Origin: Mytilus edulis
Taxonomy: Eukaryota > Mollusca > Bivalvia > Mytilida > Mytilidae
Assembly (NCBI RefSeq): GCF_963676685.1
Contig: NC_092346.1
Location: 26,735,133-26,799,132 of the forward strand
Length of the DNA stretch: 64,000 nucleotides
Reading direction: 5' to 3'
This document shows, piece after piece, positions 24,571-33,618 of this stretch. The notes beneath the pieces were generated by a model, which was given only the letters and a program-made list of their open reading frames with translations, searched no databases and was not told the DNA's origin. Made by a program: the position numbers and the translations under genes. Numbering within the stretch: position 1 is the first letter of the stretch; each line of letters starts with the position of its first letter.

Positions 24571-27078
24571 ATGACTTTTTTTTTCCAACTGCGACTTGGA
24601 GCAACATCAATAAACTAGGTTTGGAATGATCTCGAATCTTTTTAGAGAAGTATTCTTCCCTAAGATATTTAAAATCAGTTTATTGATAAGACAACTTCTT
24701 AACCAGAAGGTTCTTGGGATACTGTGGATTTACAGCCCGTAACAGAGAAGTGATCGAATTGATGTTTCTTTACCGTCAAAATTAGCTACGTTATCGACAA
24801 ACTTCATTGAGTAGTGACCGAACTATTGGTACTTTAACGTTAAAAAGATTAACAATGCTGACAAACTTTCATGTGTCGATAATCAAGTTTAATACCGATA
24901 ATATTGAAAATAATTCTAATAATATGAAACAATATATGTCCATGCACCATTTCGATTGGGCGAAAAGTAGTCATTTCTTCAAAGTCAGAACAGAAAAAAA
25001 AAGATTTATGGAAGGACGTCTTGATAGTATTATTTCCTTTACAATTTTACCCAAAACTAAAAGAAATAAACTGATAAACAATTAAATAGTGTTTGATAGG
25101 AATGAAGTTCTTTTTTTTCGGACTACAATGTGTACCGTATGTGTGTTGGATTGGAATTCAATCAATAACTTTGAAATGTTTTCTCATATGTATACACAAA
25201 AAGGAGGACTGGTATTTGTATTTCTGTTAGAATATGTCTTCGTCCGTTTCACATGCCAAACTTTTTTTCTAGTACAGTTTAAACGGGAAACTTTTGTTGA
25301 GAATTTTTTTGATATGACAAAATAACGGGCAAAACTATTTCTTGCAATGGCACACACAGAGAATATTTTTTTTAGTAAAAATCATTAAAAAAATATTTCT
25401 CCAAAATATACCATGGCCAGGACCTAACAGTTTTTAGCAGTGTACAAATGAAAATCGTCCGGAAAACTGCGCTTGCTGTCATTTTGAGGGATCATGCAAC
25501 ATTTCACCTATTACCCATAAACAACATAGGTTCTCAATTACTAAAAAAAGTTCTAAAAGATAATTTCAAATCAGAGTAAACATATTAACTTCCTTATATC
25601 CAGTCGAATTTGTCTATAGGTTACACAAAGCTGGTTCTTAAAACGTTTGTATCCGGGAAAACATTTTTCTTTGACTTTTAAAACATGTAGGGGAAACGGA
25701 TTTCCTAACCATTCACATATAATATTGAATTCCGTATTTCTGATTTTTTGTTCGATAACGTAAATTATACGACTTTTTTTTATGACTACGTGAACTTGTG
25801 CCATTTATTTTTGCTGGTCTTTAGGAAGACAATTTACAGTTGTGCAGTGAACGAAGGCACTTATACATAACCTTATAAATCTGTTTGGAAACAAAAATAA
25901 ATTCCCAATATACAAATATACATGTATGAATATACATGTATTATATGTCGTGTACATGATTGGATTTTGCAGATATAACTACCGCACAGAAAAAGTATCA
26001 TGGATTTCGAGGCTTTCATATTCAAGGTTTTGAATTTTACCCTTGTTGAAAACCTGTGGAGACCTCTACAGTTCCTTAAACATCAATTATTTTTTTGTAA
26101 ATTGAGTGCCGTCTCCCTGAACATGCTAACACTTAAGTCATATCTTTTTCGTGATTTTCATATTTTTTTCCCTGTTTGTCTCTGTTGTCTTGATTGTTGA
26201 AACGATTAGTGGTATCTAACAATATTTATGAAAACTTTCTGAGAATTATGAATATTTCTTCTCTGTCAGATATGGATCATTACCAATGATAAAATGAAAT
26301 GCCGTACATCAAATCTTATAGAGGTTTAAATTTCAAATATTCGTCAATAACTTAAGATATAGAGCAAATTTGTCTTCAACATTTCAAATGTTAAAGGGCA
26401 CATTTGTATTTTTTACTTCGATTTGAAGGAAATTTATTTCAGTTTTTTTCTGTAACAAAGTACAAGCATGTCGGTATTGCAACAATGAATGATTGACATA
26501 ATCCCGGGGACATAATAAACAGATAGGTATGAAAAAGAAAAGACATGGGGTACTCTGTATCAGACGAAAGAAAAACTATTACAGTGTTGAATCCCATAAA
26601 TATTCACAGTGCAAGCAGTATATAATATCTACATTGAAAAATTTCCGTACATTAAATCTTAGGACGGTCAGAACATTTTAAGGACGCAACAGATCGAAGT
26701 ACAATTTTAAGTAGTGCATAGATGTGCAATAATTCCGTTTCCTGTACATGTTCATGAAGTTCTAAATTTTGAATGTTGATTTCTTTAAAAATCAAAATGT
26801 CCGTTAACAATGAAAAAGTTTGACCATGAAAAATCACATATCTAAGAAAAGCAGTCGTTTCATTGATTATAAGAAAGTTTCAGTATATCATGTCAAATTT
26901 CTTTAATTTGAGAGTTTTCCGTTAGTTACAAATGTAGCTCCATGTCTGATGGTGAAATAAAAATGAATGTCTCAGAAAGTGGTGAATTAGTTTCCATAAA
27001 TGACAGATGACAGCCATTTTTAAAAGGGGGGGTTCCAACTATATGTCCCCATTCAAATGCATTGATCGTCAAAATAAA
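24571..27078. other. Intergenic, nothing recognised
   Basis: AT-rich. The longest open frames (up to 92 codons) have compositions expected by chance and no motif. A short ATACATGTAT cluster lies at 25917-25943. Confidence 0.5.
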
Positions 27079-27120
27079 AGGGAGTCCAGCCCCCGGAACC
27101 CCCCTCTGGATCCGCCACTG
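27079..27120 (-). mobile_element. hAT-like terminal repeat
   Basis: CCCCTCTGGATCCGCCACTG (27101-27120) is, on the minus strand, CAGTGGCGGATCCAGAGGGG, the form of many hAT termini. The same end appears at 11451-11465. The other end of this element is not seen. Confidence 0.5.
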
Positions 27121-27179
27121 TATAATGAAGTTAACCGAACCACATGATATAAGATTACATGCATATAATATAATGACAC

Positions 27180-27545
27180 AACCACATCATATAAAGATGT
27201 TTGCACATACAATAATGTAATATAATGGAAAATGCACATCATATAAGGATGTTTGCACATCATATAAGTATATTTGCACTTAATATAAGTACATTTGCAC
27301 ATTATATAAGAATGTTTGCACATCATATAAGTATGTTTGCACATCATATAAGTACATTTGCACATCATATAAGTATTTATGCACATCATATAAGTATATT
27401 TGGACATAATATAAAGATGTTTGGACATCATATAAAGATACTTGCACATAATATAAGCATATTTGCACGTCATATAAAGGCATTTGCACATCATATAATG
27501 ACAAGTGCACATCATATAAAGGTAAATGCACATCATATATTGAAA
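27180..27545. repeat. 21-bp satellite, about 17 units
   Basis: The unit is roughly TTTGCACATCATATAAGTAC plus one base. Variants have ACATAATATAA or GGACATC. Because 21 is a multiple of three and the unit lacks stops in several frames, long meaningless frames stay open on both strands (173, 138 and 83 codons). The array sits 50 bp downstream of the splice donor of the exon at 27595-27788, inside the presumed intron. Confidence 0.85.
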
Positions 27546-27594
27546 ATGGTCATAACAAGACAGTTTTGGCGTTCCATAGTCTGGTATCAATTAC

Positions 27595-27788
27595 CTCATG
27601 TGATGGCTCCAGAAACCAGTCATCAACTAGGGCACTTCTGAAATTCCCATGAGCTAAAACATCATAAACTGAGCTTAAACGGTTATCGCCAGTTGGACCA
27701 TTGTCACTAAAACCAGACTCCCAGTAGTCTTTCATATTTGTATTTGTTTCTTCATTCAACACCATCAAGTTATAAATTTTACTGACAT
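27595..27788 (-). CDS. Orphan internal exon of an unrecognised gene
   Basis: A 194-bp exon bounded on the minus strand by a good acceptor (TTTCATTTCAG) and a GT donor (CATGAG then GTAATT). It enters in phase 1 (two bases, AT, complete a codon) and leaves in phase 0, giving 64 further codons. The peptide includes NLMVLNEETNTNMKDYW, ESGFSDNGPTGDNRLSS and GNFRSALVDDWFLEP, with balanced, non-repetitive composition unlike the surrounding AT-rich noise. I do not recognise the family. No neighbouring exons could be identified, so it may be part of a long gene or an isolated pseudo-exon. Confidence 0.5.
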
Positions 27789-29270
27789 CTGAAATGAAAT
27801 GTTAAAAACAGTTTCTCCGGTCATAACATGCATAACATGGATTGGAAAGAGTGAATATAAATATATGAAGTGTGCCTGCTGCCGATATTCAAAAACAATA
27901 TTTCATTAATAACATCTTCATCAATAGATTTTGTACAATTCAAAAAATCATATAATAAAAAGATAGCTCCGTGTGTTTTCCTTTACGATACAAGTATTTG
28001 AAACATTAGAATTTTTTTCGAGAAAAATATGTCTTTTGATTTTCATATTATGAGGAAAACGATTTTTAACGCTATCAAAATATGCATGACAAAAAAAAAG
28101 GTTCAAATATTTTACAAGAAGTCTATTTTCGAGAATATTGAGCAATATCGGAGTTGCTGAGGATATTTATGAAAGTTCAGTCCTTTTAGACAAAAGTAAG
28201 AGCTTTTGATATAGTTGATAATTGCTTTCAATTGTATACCATCGAATATAACCATATGCAAAGATAGCTGTTATACCGATTCGTCATACGGCATAGAATA
28301 AACTGTAGTTTGTAAACTTAGTTCTTTTAGTTTCTCGCTTTCGAATTTCATAGAAAAAAGTTTAGGTTAGAATATTTTAAGCAGACATTGAAATGTTTTA
28401 AAATTCCTAGTTTCTTCTACCCTAAAATAAAGATCCAGTTTTACGAAGAAAATTGCTTTTTCAAAAATGAAAAATCGCAGGACAAAAACTAAGGTAGTAA
28501 AAATGTTTTACATTTAATCATTCTTTTGAATATTCGTCCTTTTTTAGAGCAATAGATGCTTAAAATGTTTGATAAATCGCCCCCTAGCACAAATATAGAT
28601 CATTTCTTTGAATAATTTATTAGTTTCAACGATCTAAATGATGAAACAAAATAGTATTTAAGCATACCAAGAATTACCTGATACGACGTCCGAATATTTT
28701 CACAATAAACACAAAAATATAATATTCCTGTTCATTCCAAATGTGTAACAACATTTGCAGTATGCACAATTCAAGCTCGTTTAATAATTTAATTAATTGA
28801 TTTCGTTTAATTTCCCGTCGCGTTATATTTCACGTTATTTGTAAATTAAGTTTGAACAGTTCTTTTTACTTTCCAAGTATGTTACTGCAGCAGTAAAACT
28901 GCAATTGATCTGTAGAATAAAATCTATCAAATCTAGCAATTATGCAGTGCTATTATAACAATCGATGTTACAACATTAAAATCGCATTTTAAACAGATTT
29001 CAGTCGAATAGAACATAAGATAGAAATGTTAAATTCCTTTTTGGCTTAAAAAACACATTATATTGGAATTCAAGATACATGAGATATTAATGCATGACGA
29101 CAACAAAAAATTAAAAAATTACGCAACAGTATTACTGCAGTCGGAATTTGGATACATTTAAATTAAAATGATAGTCCATGAAGCCTACTGTCATTTCATG
29201 CACGATATGGAAATTAATAAAAGATAATTCTCATTATTGTTGCTCGTATAAAGTATTTGATACTGGGCAG
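27789..29270. other. Intergenic or intronic, nothing recognised
   Basis: AT-rich, with no supportable exon on either strand. It may be intron of the gene carrying the 27595-27788 exon. Confidence 0.45.
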
Positions 29271-29519
29271 GGCACAATGACCCCCGTGAACTTCCACTCC
29301 ACCAGCAGTGACATCGACCAAATCAGTTGCAATACAATTTACATGGTATTAATTTGATGCATCATATGCGCATTCAGAAGGGAAAAATAATTTTGAAATT
29401 GAAACTTTAGCGGTGTTGACTATTGAAGAACCGGCAATTGCAGTATGTCAATTGGATTAGATGTGCCGGACCGATTAGAGAAAAGTTCTGTCGTACCATT
29501 CAATACACTCCGGAAAAAG

Positions 29520-29690
29520 ATATTAACAAAAATACGGAACTCCAAGGTAAATTCAAAAAGTGGAAGTCCATTAAAACTGACAAAATCAAACGTTAGACTT
29601 TATCAGCAAACGGAACGAATGGAAAACAGCTGTCGTATTCCTTCCTTAGTATCGGCATTTTCTGCACCATTTTATGTGGCAGAAAAGTAA
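29520..29690 (+). repeat. Family D repeat, copy with an open frame
   Basis: AATACGGAACTCCAAGGTAA, GTGGAAGTCC, CAAAATCAAACG, CGAATGGAAAACAGCTGTCG and ATTTTATGTGGCAGAAAAG match family D in order. An 81-codon frame across it is incidental. Confidence 0.65.
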
Positions 29691-29867
29691 CTGTGGTTTA
29701 TTTATATACACCGGTTACAACTAATATCATCTTTAATGTTAGATTTATTTTAATTGTATTTGAATACAGTTTGAGTCATATTTTCTGTGTAAGGGGTCTC
29801 AAAAATATTCAAGATCATAAAACATGTAAAATGTGTATGAACATTCTCAGTTGATAACAACAGGGAC

Positions 29868-29906
29868 TATTATACTAGTATAATAGTCCCTAGTATAATA
29901 GTCCCA
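29868..29906. repeat. Hairpin: GGGACTATTATA inverted repeat
   Basis: GGGACTATTATACTAGTATA (29868 on) is followed by its complement ATAATAGTCCC, and a second ATAATAGTCCC follows at once. It can form a stem of about 14 bp. Confidence 0.6.
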
Positions 29907-30029
29907 GATAACAACGATTTATTTTTTTTGGTTGTAAAGCATTTATAAATTAAATTTGCTTTTACTTTTATTGAGTGAAAAAACTAAGGGGTAGTACTAT
30001 GCTTCATATGTTAAATACATGTTGAACTG

Positions 30030-30170
30030 GTACACATTGTGTAGGGGTCAGCTGTAACCCGCCTTCCGGTGCGAGTTTTCTCGCTGTGTTAAAGACCCAT
30101 TGGTTGACTTCGGCTGTTTTCTGCTCTTTGATCAGTTAGTTGTCTCTTTGACACATTCTCCATTTCCATT
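30030..30170 (+). repeat. Retroelement 3' tail (family E), left part
   Basis: GTGTAGGGGTCAGCTGTAAC, GTGCGAGTTTTCTCGC, then GTTGTCTCTTTGACACATTC, TCCATTTCCATT parallels 39418-39556 closely. It is interrupted at 30170 by a foldback element and resumes at 30647 (TTCCATTATCAATTTTATT). Confidence 0.75.
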
Positions 30171-30646
30171 AACCAGACTCAAGCTAGCGAACAATAAGCC
30201 AGCGAACAATAAGATGCATCAAGCAAGCGAACAATAAGCCAGCGAACAATAAGATGCATCAAGCTAACGAACAATAAGCCAGCGAACAATAAGAAAACGC
30301 GCCAACATGATCATGCCTAAAAACCGAAGACCTGCAATAACACGAAACGTCCTTTTCAATCTGATGACAATAATTTCCAGTTGGAAGACGAAATGCAATT
30401 CCATTTTAACTCAGACAAAGTTAATAAGTTATTCGTGTATTTAATACAATATTTTTTTAAGCTACATGTAGTTTAACTTGTGAACTATTGTTATTAATTG
30501 TTTCATTATTATAGACAGCAAACCCATCCTTTTATCAGAGAACACTAAAAAGAGAAAGGATTAGCTAAAAGGAATTTTTGAATTAGATGTCTGACTTAAA
30601 AAAAAATATTGTTTGCTGGCTTATTGTTCGCTAGCTTGATCTGGTT
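30171..30646. mobile_element. 476-bp foldback element with 7-bp target duplication
   Basis: The ends AACCAGACTCAAGCTAGCG and CGCTAGCTTGATCTGGTT are inverted repeats of about 39 bp (they continue through AACAATAAGCCAGC). TTCCATT flanks the element on both sides (30164-30170 and 30647-30653). The left end carries almost three tandem 40-bp units (CAAGCTAGCGAACAATAAGC plus CAGCGAACAATAAGATGCAT) at 30180-30294, while the right end has one. No coding capacity. Confidence 0.8.
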
Positions 30647-30653
30647 TTCCATT

Positions 30654-31195
30654 ATCAATTTTATTAAATTGTTATCATGAATTTAAGATCTTTTAATTTG
30701 AATTGCCTCCTTATGAAATATACCCTTTGACTACTTTTTATACAAACCGCTTACAGTTTACCTGTCTGTGTTGTTACAACAGTAGGTGCAGACAGTTAAT
30801 ATTGAATCATAAATTATAAATCTAGTTCGACAATCTAATGATAACAACATGAACAAGTAGTACATCGTACTAGTCTCGGTATAATTATGGTTATGCAAGT
30901 CGATAAATATAAAGAATACATAGTAGGCCGCATTCAAGATAAAATACACTTTTAAAGTCTACTGTAATCTATATCTAGCTAAAATACACAGGTACATCAT
31001 TTTACATGTACAATATTACCAGTTAGGTCTGAAGCTCTTTCGAAGCCCGGTAAGTATGTATTTTTTTTTTATATTGTTTTGTCTTACTAAACGCATAATG
31101 CTCTCTCTATGTATAAACATTGGATATACGTACATTTGCTAAAAAAGTAAAATTCTTAGATATTTCATTTCTTTTCAACCTCAGCGTACAAACTT
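30654..31195. other. Intergenic, nothing recognised
   Basis: AT-rich sequence leading up to the terminal repeat of the Polinton-type element. Confidence 0.5.
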
Positions 31196-31328
31196 AGTAG
31201 TGGGGGAAGTGGGGGTTCTGGCGACTTTTGTCTAATGTTAACCCTATATGGAAAATGTAGCCTCTTGAGAGGTAGCCTCCCGATGTGAGGCTAATATTTT
31301 TGACGTCATTTTCAGGTATTATGACATA
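31196..31328 (+). repeat. Left terminal inverted repeat of the Polinton-type element
   Basis: Starts AGTAGTGGGGGAAGTGGGGG, continues CTGGCGACTTTTGTCTAATG, GAGAGGTAGCCTCCCGA, GTGAGGCTAAT, GACGTCATTTT and TATTATGACAT. Each block recurs inverted at 42393-42523 with few mismatches. The internal GTAGCCTC/GAGGTAGCCTC blocks also allow a local hairpin. Confidence 0.85.
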
Positions 31329-31378
31329 AATAAATTGTTTTCATTGAATAAAGTGCAGATGTTTATCATTTTTCAGGT

Positions 31379-31412
31379 ATGTGTGTGTATGTGTGTGTGT
31401 GTGTGTGTGTGT
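31379..31412 (+). repeat. (GT)n microsatellite
   Basis: About 34 bases of mainly alternating GT just inside the left terminal repeat. A run of about 27 T follows at 31491-31518. Confidence 0.85.
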
Positions 31413-31488
31413 ATCGATTCAAGGTTTTGCTCATGTAAATATGAGCAAGGAATTATCCACTTTGATTCTCCTTTTGAATGATTGTATT

Positions 31489-31521
<33 letters not shown>

Positions 31522-31607
31522 GTTTCGGCTTCTTTGTACCACACTAGTAATAAAAATAACAATATTAGTATGTATAATATTTAATATCCCCGTCAATTCA
31601 GACAAAC

Positions 31608-31724
31608 ATGGGTCGGAGAGCCATCCACATGGTGCCTTTACAATATAACAAAATTATATATAACTATTTTATACATCGAGATAAAAGGATAAGAGAATCG
31701 TCTACCACTCAACAGTATCTCTAA
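31608..31724 (+). CDS. Small hypothetical ORF inside the Polinton-type element
   Basis: ATG to TAA, 38 codons. It is basic, with MGRRAIHMVPLQYNK at the start and HRDKRIRESSTTQQYL at the end. It sits between the left terminal repeat and the ATPase gene on the opposite strand. The composition looks more protein-like than its surroundings, but the length is too small to exclude chance. Confidence 0.15.
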   Translation: MGRRAIHMVPLQYNKIIYNYFIHRDKRIRESSTTQQYL

Positions 31725-31911
31725 CCTCACGAAAGGGCCAACAGTATGCTTTCTTTCGTGCAGGGGTGTAAACTGTCGAGACTTGAAGTTAGTCTTTCTG
31801 GGATAGTTAACTCTCTCAAATATCGCGAGCTTTAATCCAAGAGTTGAATTTCTTTGACCAATGTAACCATTTCACATGATATTGCTTGTTTCGATATGTG
31901 GAAAGTATAGT

Positions 31912-33576
31912 TTAGCTTTCATCATCAACATCCTCCTCATCTTCATCCTCCTCTCCTTCCTCTTCCTCGTCATCATCACCGTTACTATCTTCGCTTTCAT
32001 AACTATTGTTAGTCTCTTTGTCAATTACTTCATCTAGATAAATTTCCAACTGAGGTTTATATTTCCTAATAGCTACTTTGATGGCTTTCTCGTAATCCAT
32101 GTCATCGTTAACTAGCTCTGTGATCTTATTCATGACTTTGCCGTGCATTTTACCATTTTGTAACTGTAGCAGATACTGCACCAAACTGCTATATCTGGAC
32201 AAAAACTGATCTATATCCTCGTCTTTTAGTTTCCGATTGGCCTTACGTCTGGCACGGTCTTCACTCATGTTACCATCGATGTATTTATCAAGTTTTTCTT
32301 TCCATAAATCTTCATTTGCCTCTCTAGCAAGTCCGGCTAATTTTATAAAAACCGTATCCTCCCCATCTTCAATATCAATTTCGTTTACACGAGACTTCTT
32401 CGATGGTATGTCTTCATCCTCATCCCCCCTTTTTCTTTTTAAATCATTATCTTCTGGGCACCACCTATTCATGTGTCTAGCTAAATCAGAGACGCTTTCA
32501 AAGACTACACCGCAATCATCACATGAAGGCATGATTTCTCTCTCGTCTGGTAAATAGGTCTGTTCACTTTGAAATAATTCTTCAAATTGAGGTGGATTTG
32601 GTTCTTTTCTGCTTATATACTCTTCAGTCACACCTCCACCTATCAAGTTCTTGTTTTCGAATATATTAATTTTTAGTCTGTCGTCTTCCGGTGTATTCTG
32701 TTTCAGATCAATGAATAGGCTCCCATATGGCCGCTGTGTTCCCTCTCTGTACTTGTTCATAAATTTCTTTGGATTATTAGGATACATCTGTCTAGCAAAT
32801 ATGGCTGGTCCAACTTGATCACGTGGGTTTTTAAATAGGACTATATATTGGCTATTGATGCTCATGGTTCGACTTTCCTTTCCCTTCGAGAACGCATTCT
32901 GCATTATACAGGCTACACTTAGGTTTCGATGATGACTTCCCTCGACAAATAATTCACACACATCCTTACTATTGGTGACGTCTCTCATTAAATCGTCTAG
33001 AATGATTAAACTTGGAAATCTAGAGTCTATGAAGGAGTCATCGTTCAAATTTTCAGGTAAACCTTGAACAAACAAAATGTTTTTAATGGTCTGTTGCATT
33101 TCACTAAATAATGGCTGCCATCGTTTATAACACCATATTATCCTCCCTGGTGATGGTGTAATCATAGTTCGTGCTCTCTCCAATAATGTTTTCATCCAAG
33201 ACGTCTTACCTGAACCAGTAGGTCCAGCAAGCATCATAGTGAACGGATGATGTAATATCACATTATGTGGCGGCTGTGAGCTATTTCCCTTCTGCGGAGG
33301 TGGAGGTGGAGGCGGAGTAGGCGGCGGTAGAGGAGGAGGCCTGCTACCTTCCTTTTGTGGAGGCGGAGGCATGCTACCTTCCTTTTGCGGAGGCGGAGGA
33401 GGAGGCGGAGACGACAGAATCGACTGTGGATATACATCTTTGCTCTGTAGATATGATTGACTAATTCCATGTTTATTTCTATGATGTCGCAACATATTAT
33501 GTTTTCTTGAAAATCCTATCTTACACACGGGACAAATATTTATATAGAGTTCTCTAAACACGTCCGCTTCCTTCAA
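31912..33576 (-). CDS. Polinton packaging-type ATPase with C2H2 fingers
   Basis: A 554-codon frame. Residues 15-36 form a C2H2 finger (CPVCKIGF...HHRNKH), followed by a proline-rich linker (about 57-105). The ATPase core has Walker A GPTGSGKTS at 118-126 and Walker B LIILDD at 190-195, then an SHHRNLS/ACIMQN segment. It resembles the FtsK/HerA-type A32 packaging ATPases encoded by Polintons and large DNA viruses (family knowledge). A second Cys/His finger (CDDCGVVF...HMNRWC) lies around residue 360, and the C-terminus is a long Glu/Asp tail. The frame is open to an upstream stop without an ATG before the first finger. The first ATG is codon 28 (33495), so translation from TTG, a spliced leader exon, or 5' decay must be considered. 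It follows the polymerase gene by only 42 bp. Predicted role: packaging or moving element DNA. Confidence 0.85.
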   Translation of the reverse strand: MKEADVFRELYINICPVCKIGFSRKHNMLRHHRNKHGISQSYLQSKDVYPQSILSSPPPPPPPQKEGSMPPPPQKEGSRPPPLPPPTPPPPPPPQKGNSSQPPHNVILHHPFTMMLAGPTGSGKTSWMKTLLERARTMITPSPGRIIWCYKRWQPLFSEMQQTIKNILFVQGLPENLNDDSFIDSRFPSLIILDDLMRDVTNSKDVCELFVEGSHHRNLSVACIMQNAFSKGKESRTMSINSQYIVLFKNPRDQVGPAIFARQMYPNNPKKFMNKYREGTQRPYGSLFIDLKQNTPEDDRLKINIFENKNLIGGGVTEEYISRKEPNPPQFEELFQSEQTYLPDEREIMPSCDDCGVVFESVSDLARHMNRWCPEDNDLKRKRGDEDEDIPSKKSRVNEIDIEDGEDTVFIKLAGLAREANEDLWKEKLDKYIDGNMSEDRARRKANRKLKDEDIDQFLSRYSSLVQYLLQLQNGKMHGKVMNKITELVNDDMDYEKAIKVAIRKYKPQLEIYLDEVIDKETNNSYESEDSNGDDDEEEEGEEDEDEEDVDDES

Positions 33577-33618
33577 ATGATAGACGTAGAGTGATTAAAA
33601 TATTGATTTTCATCCTTA

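Noticed and set aside
27180-27545. Repeat array resembling a CRISPR
   Set aside because: The 21-bp units are contiguous without spacers and the genome is eukaryotic.
27069-27641. Long open frames on both strands with Tyr/Met/Cys-rich or Ala/His/Ile-rich repeats
   Set aside because: They are translations of the 21-bp satellite. Frames stay open because the unit length is a multiple of three.
29271-29345. Short minus-strand frame (VTAGGVEVHGGHCALPS)
   Set aside because: I believe this GC-richer block belongs to another dispersed mussel repeat, but no second copy in the window proves it, so neither a gene nor a repeat is called.
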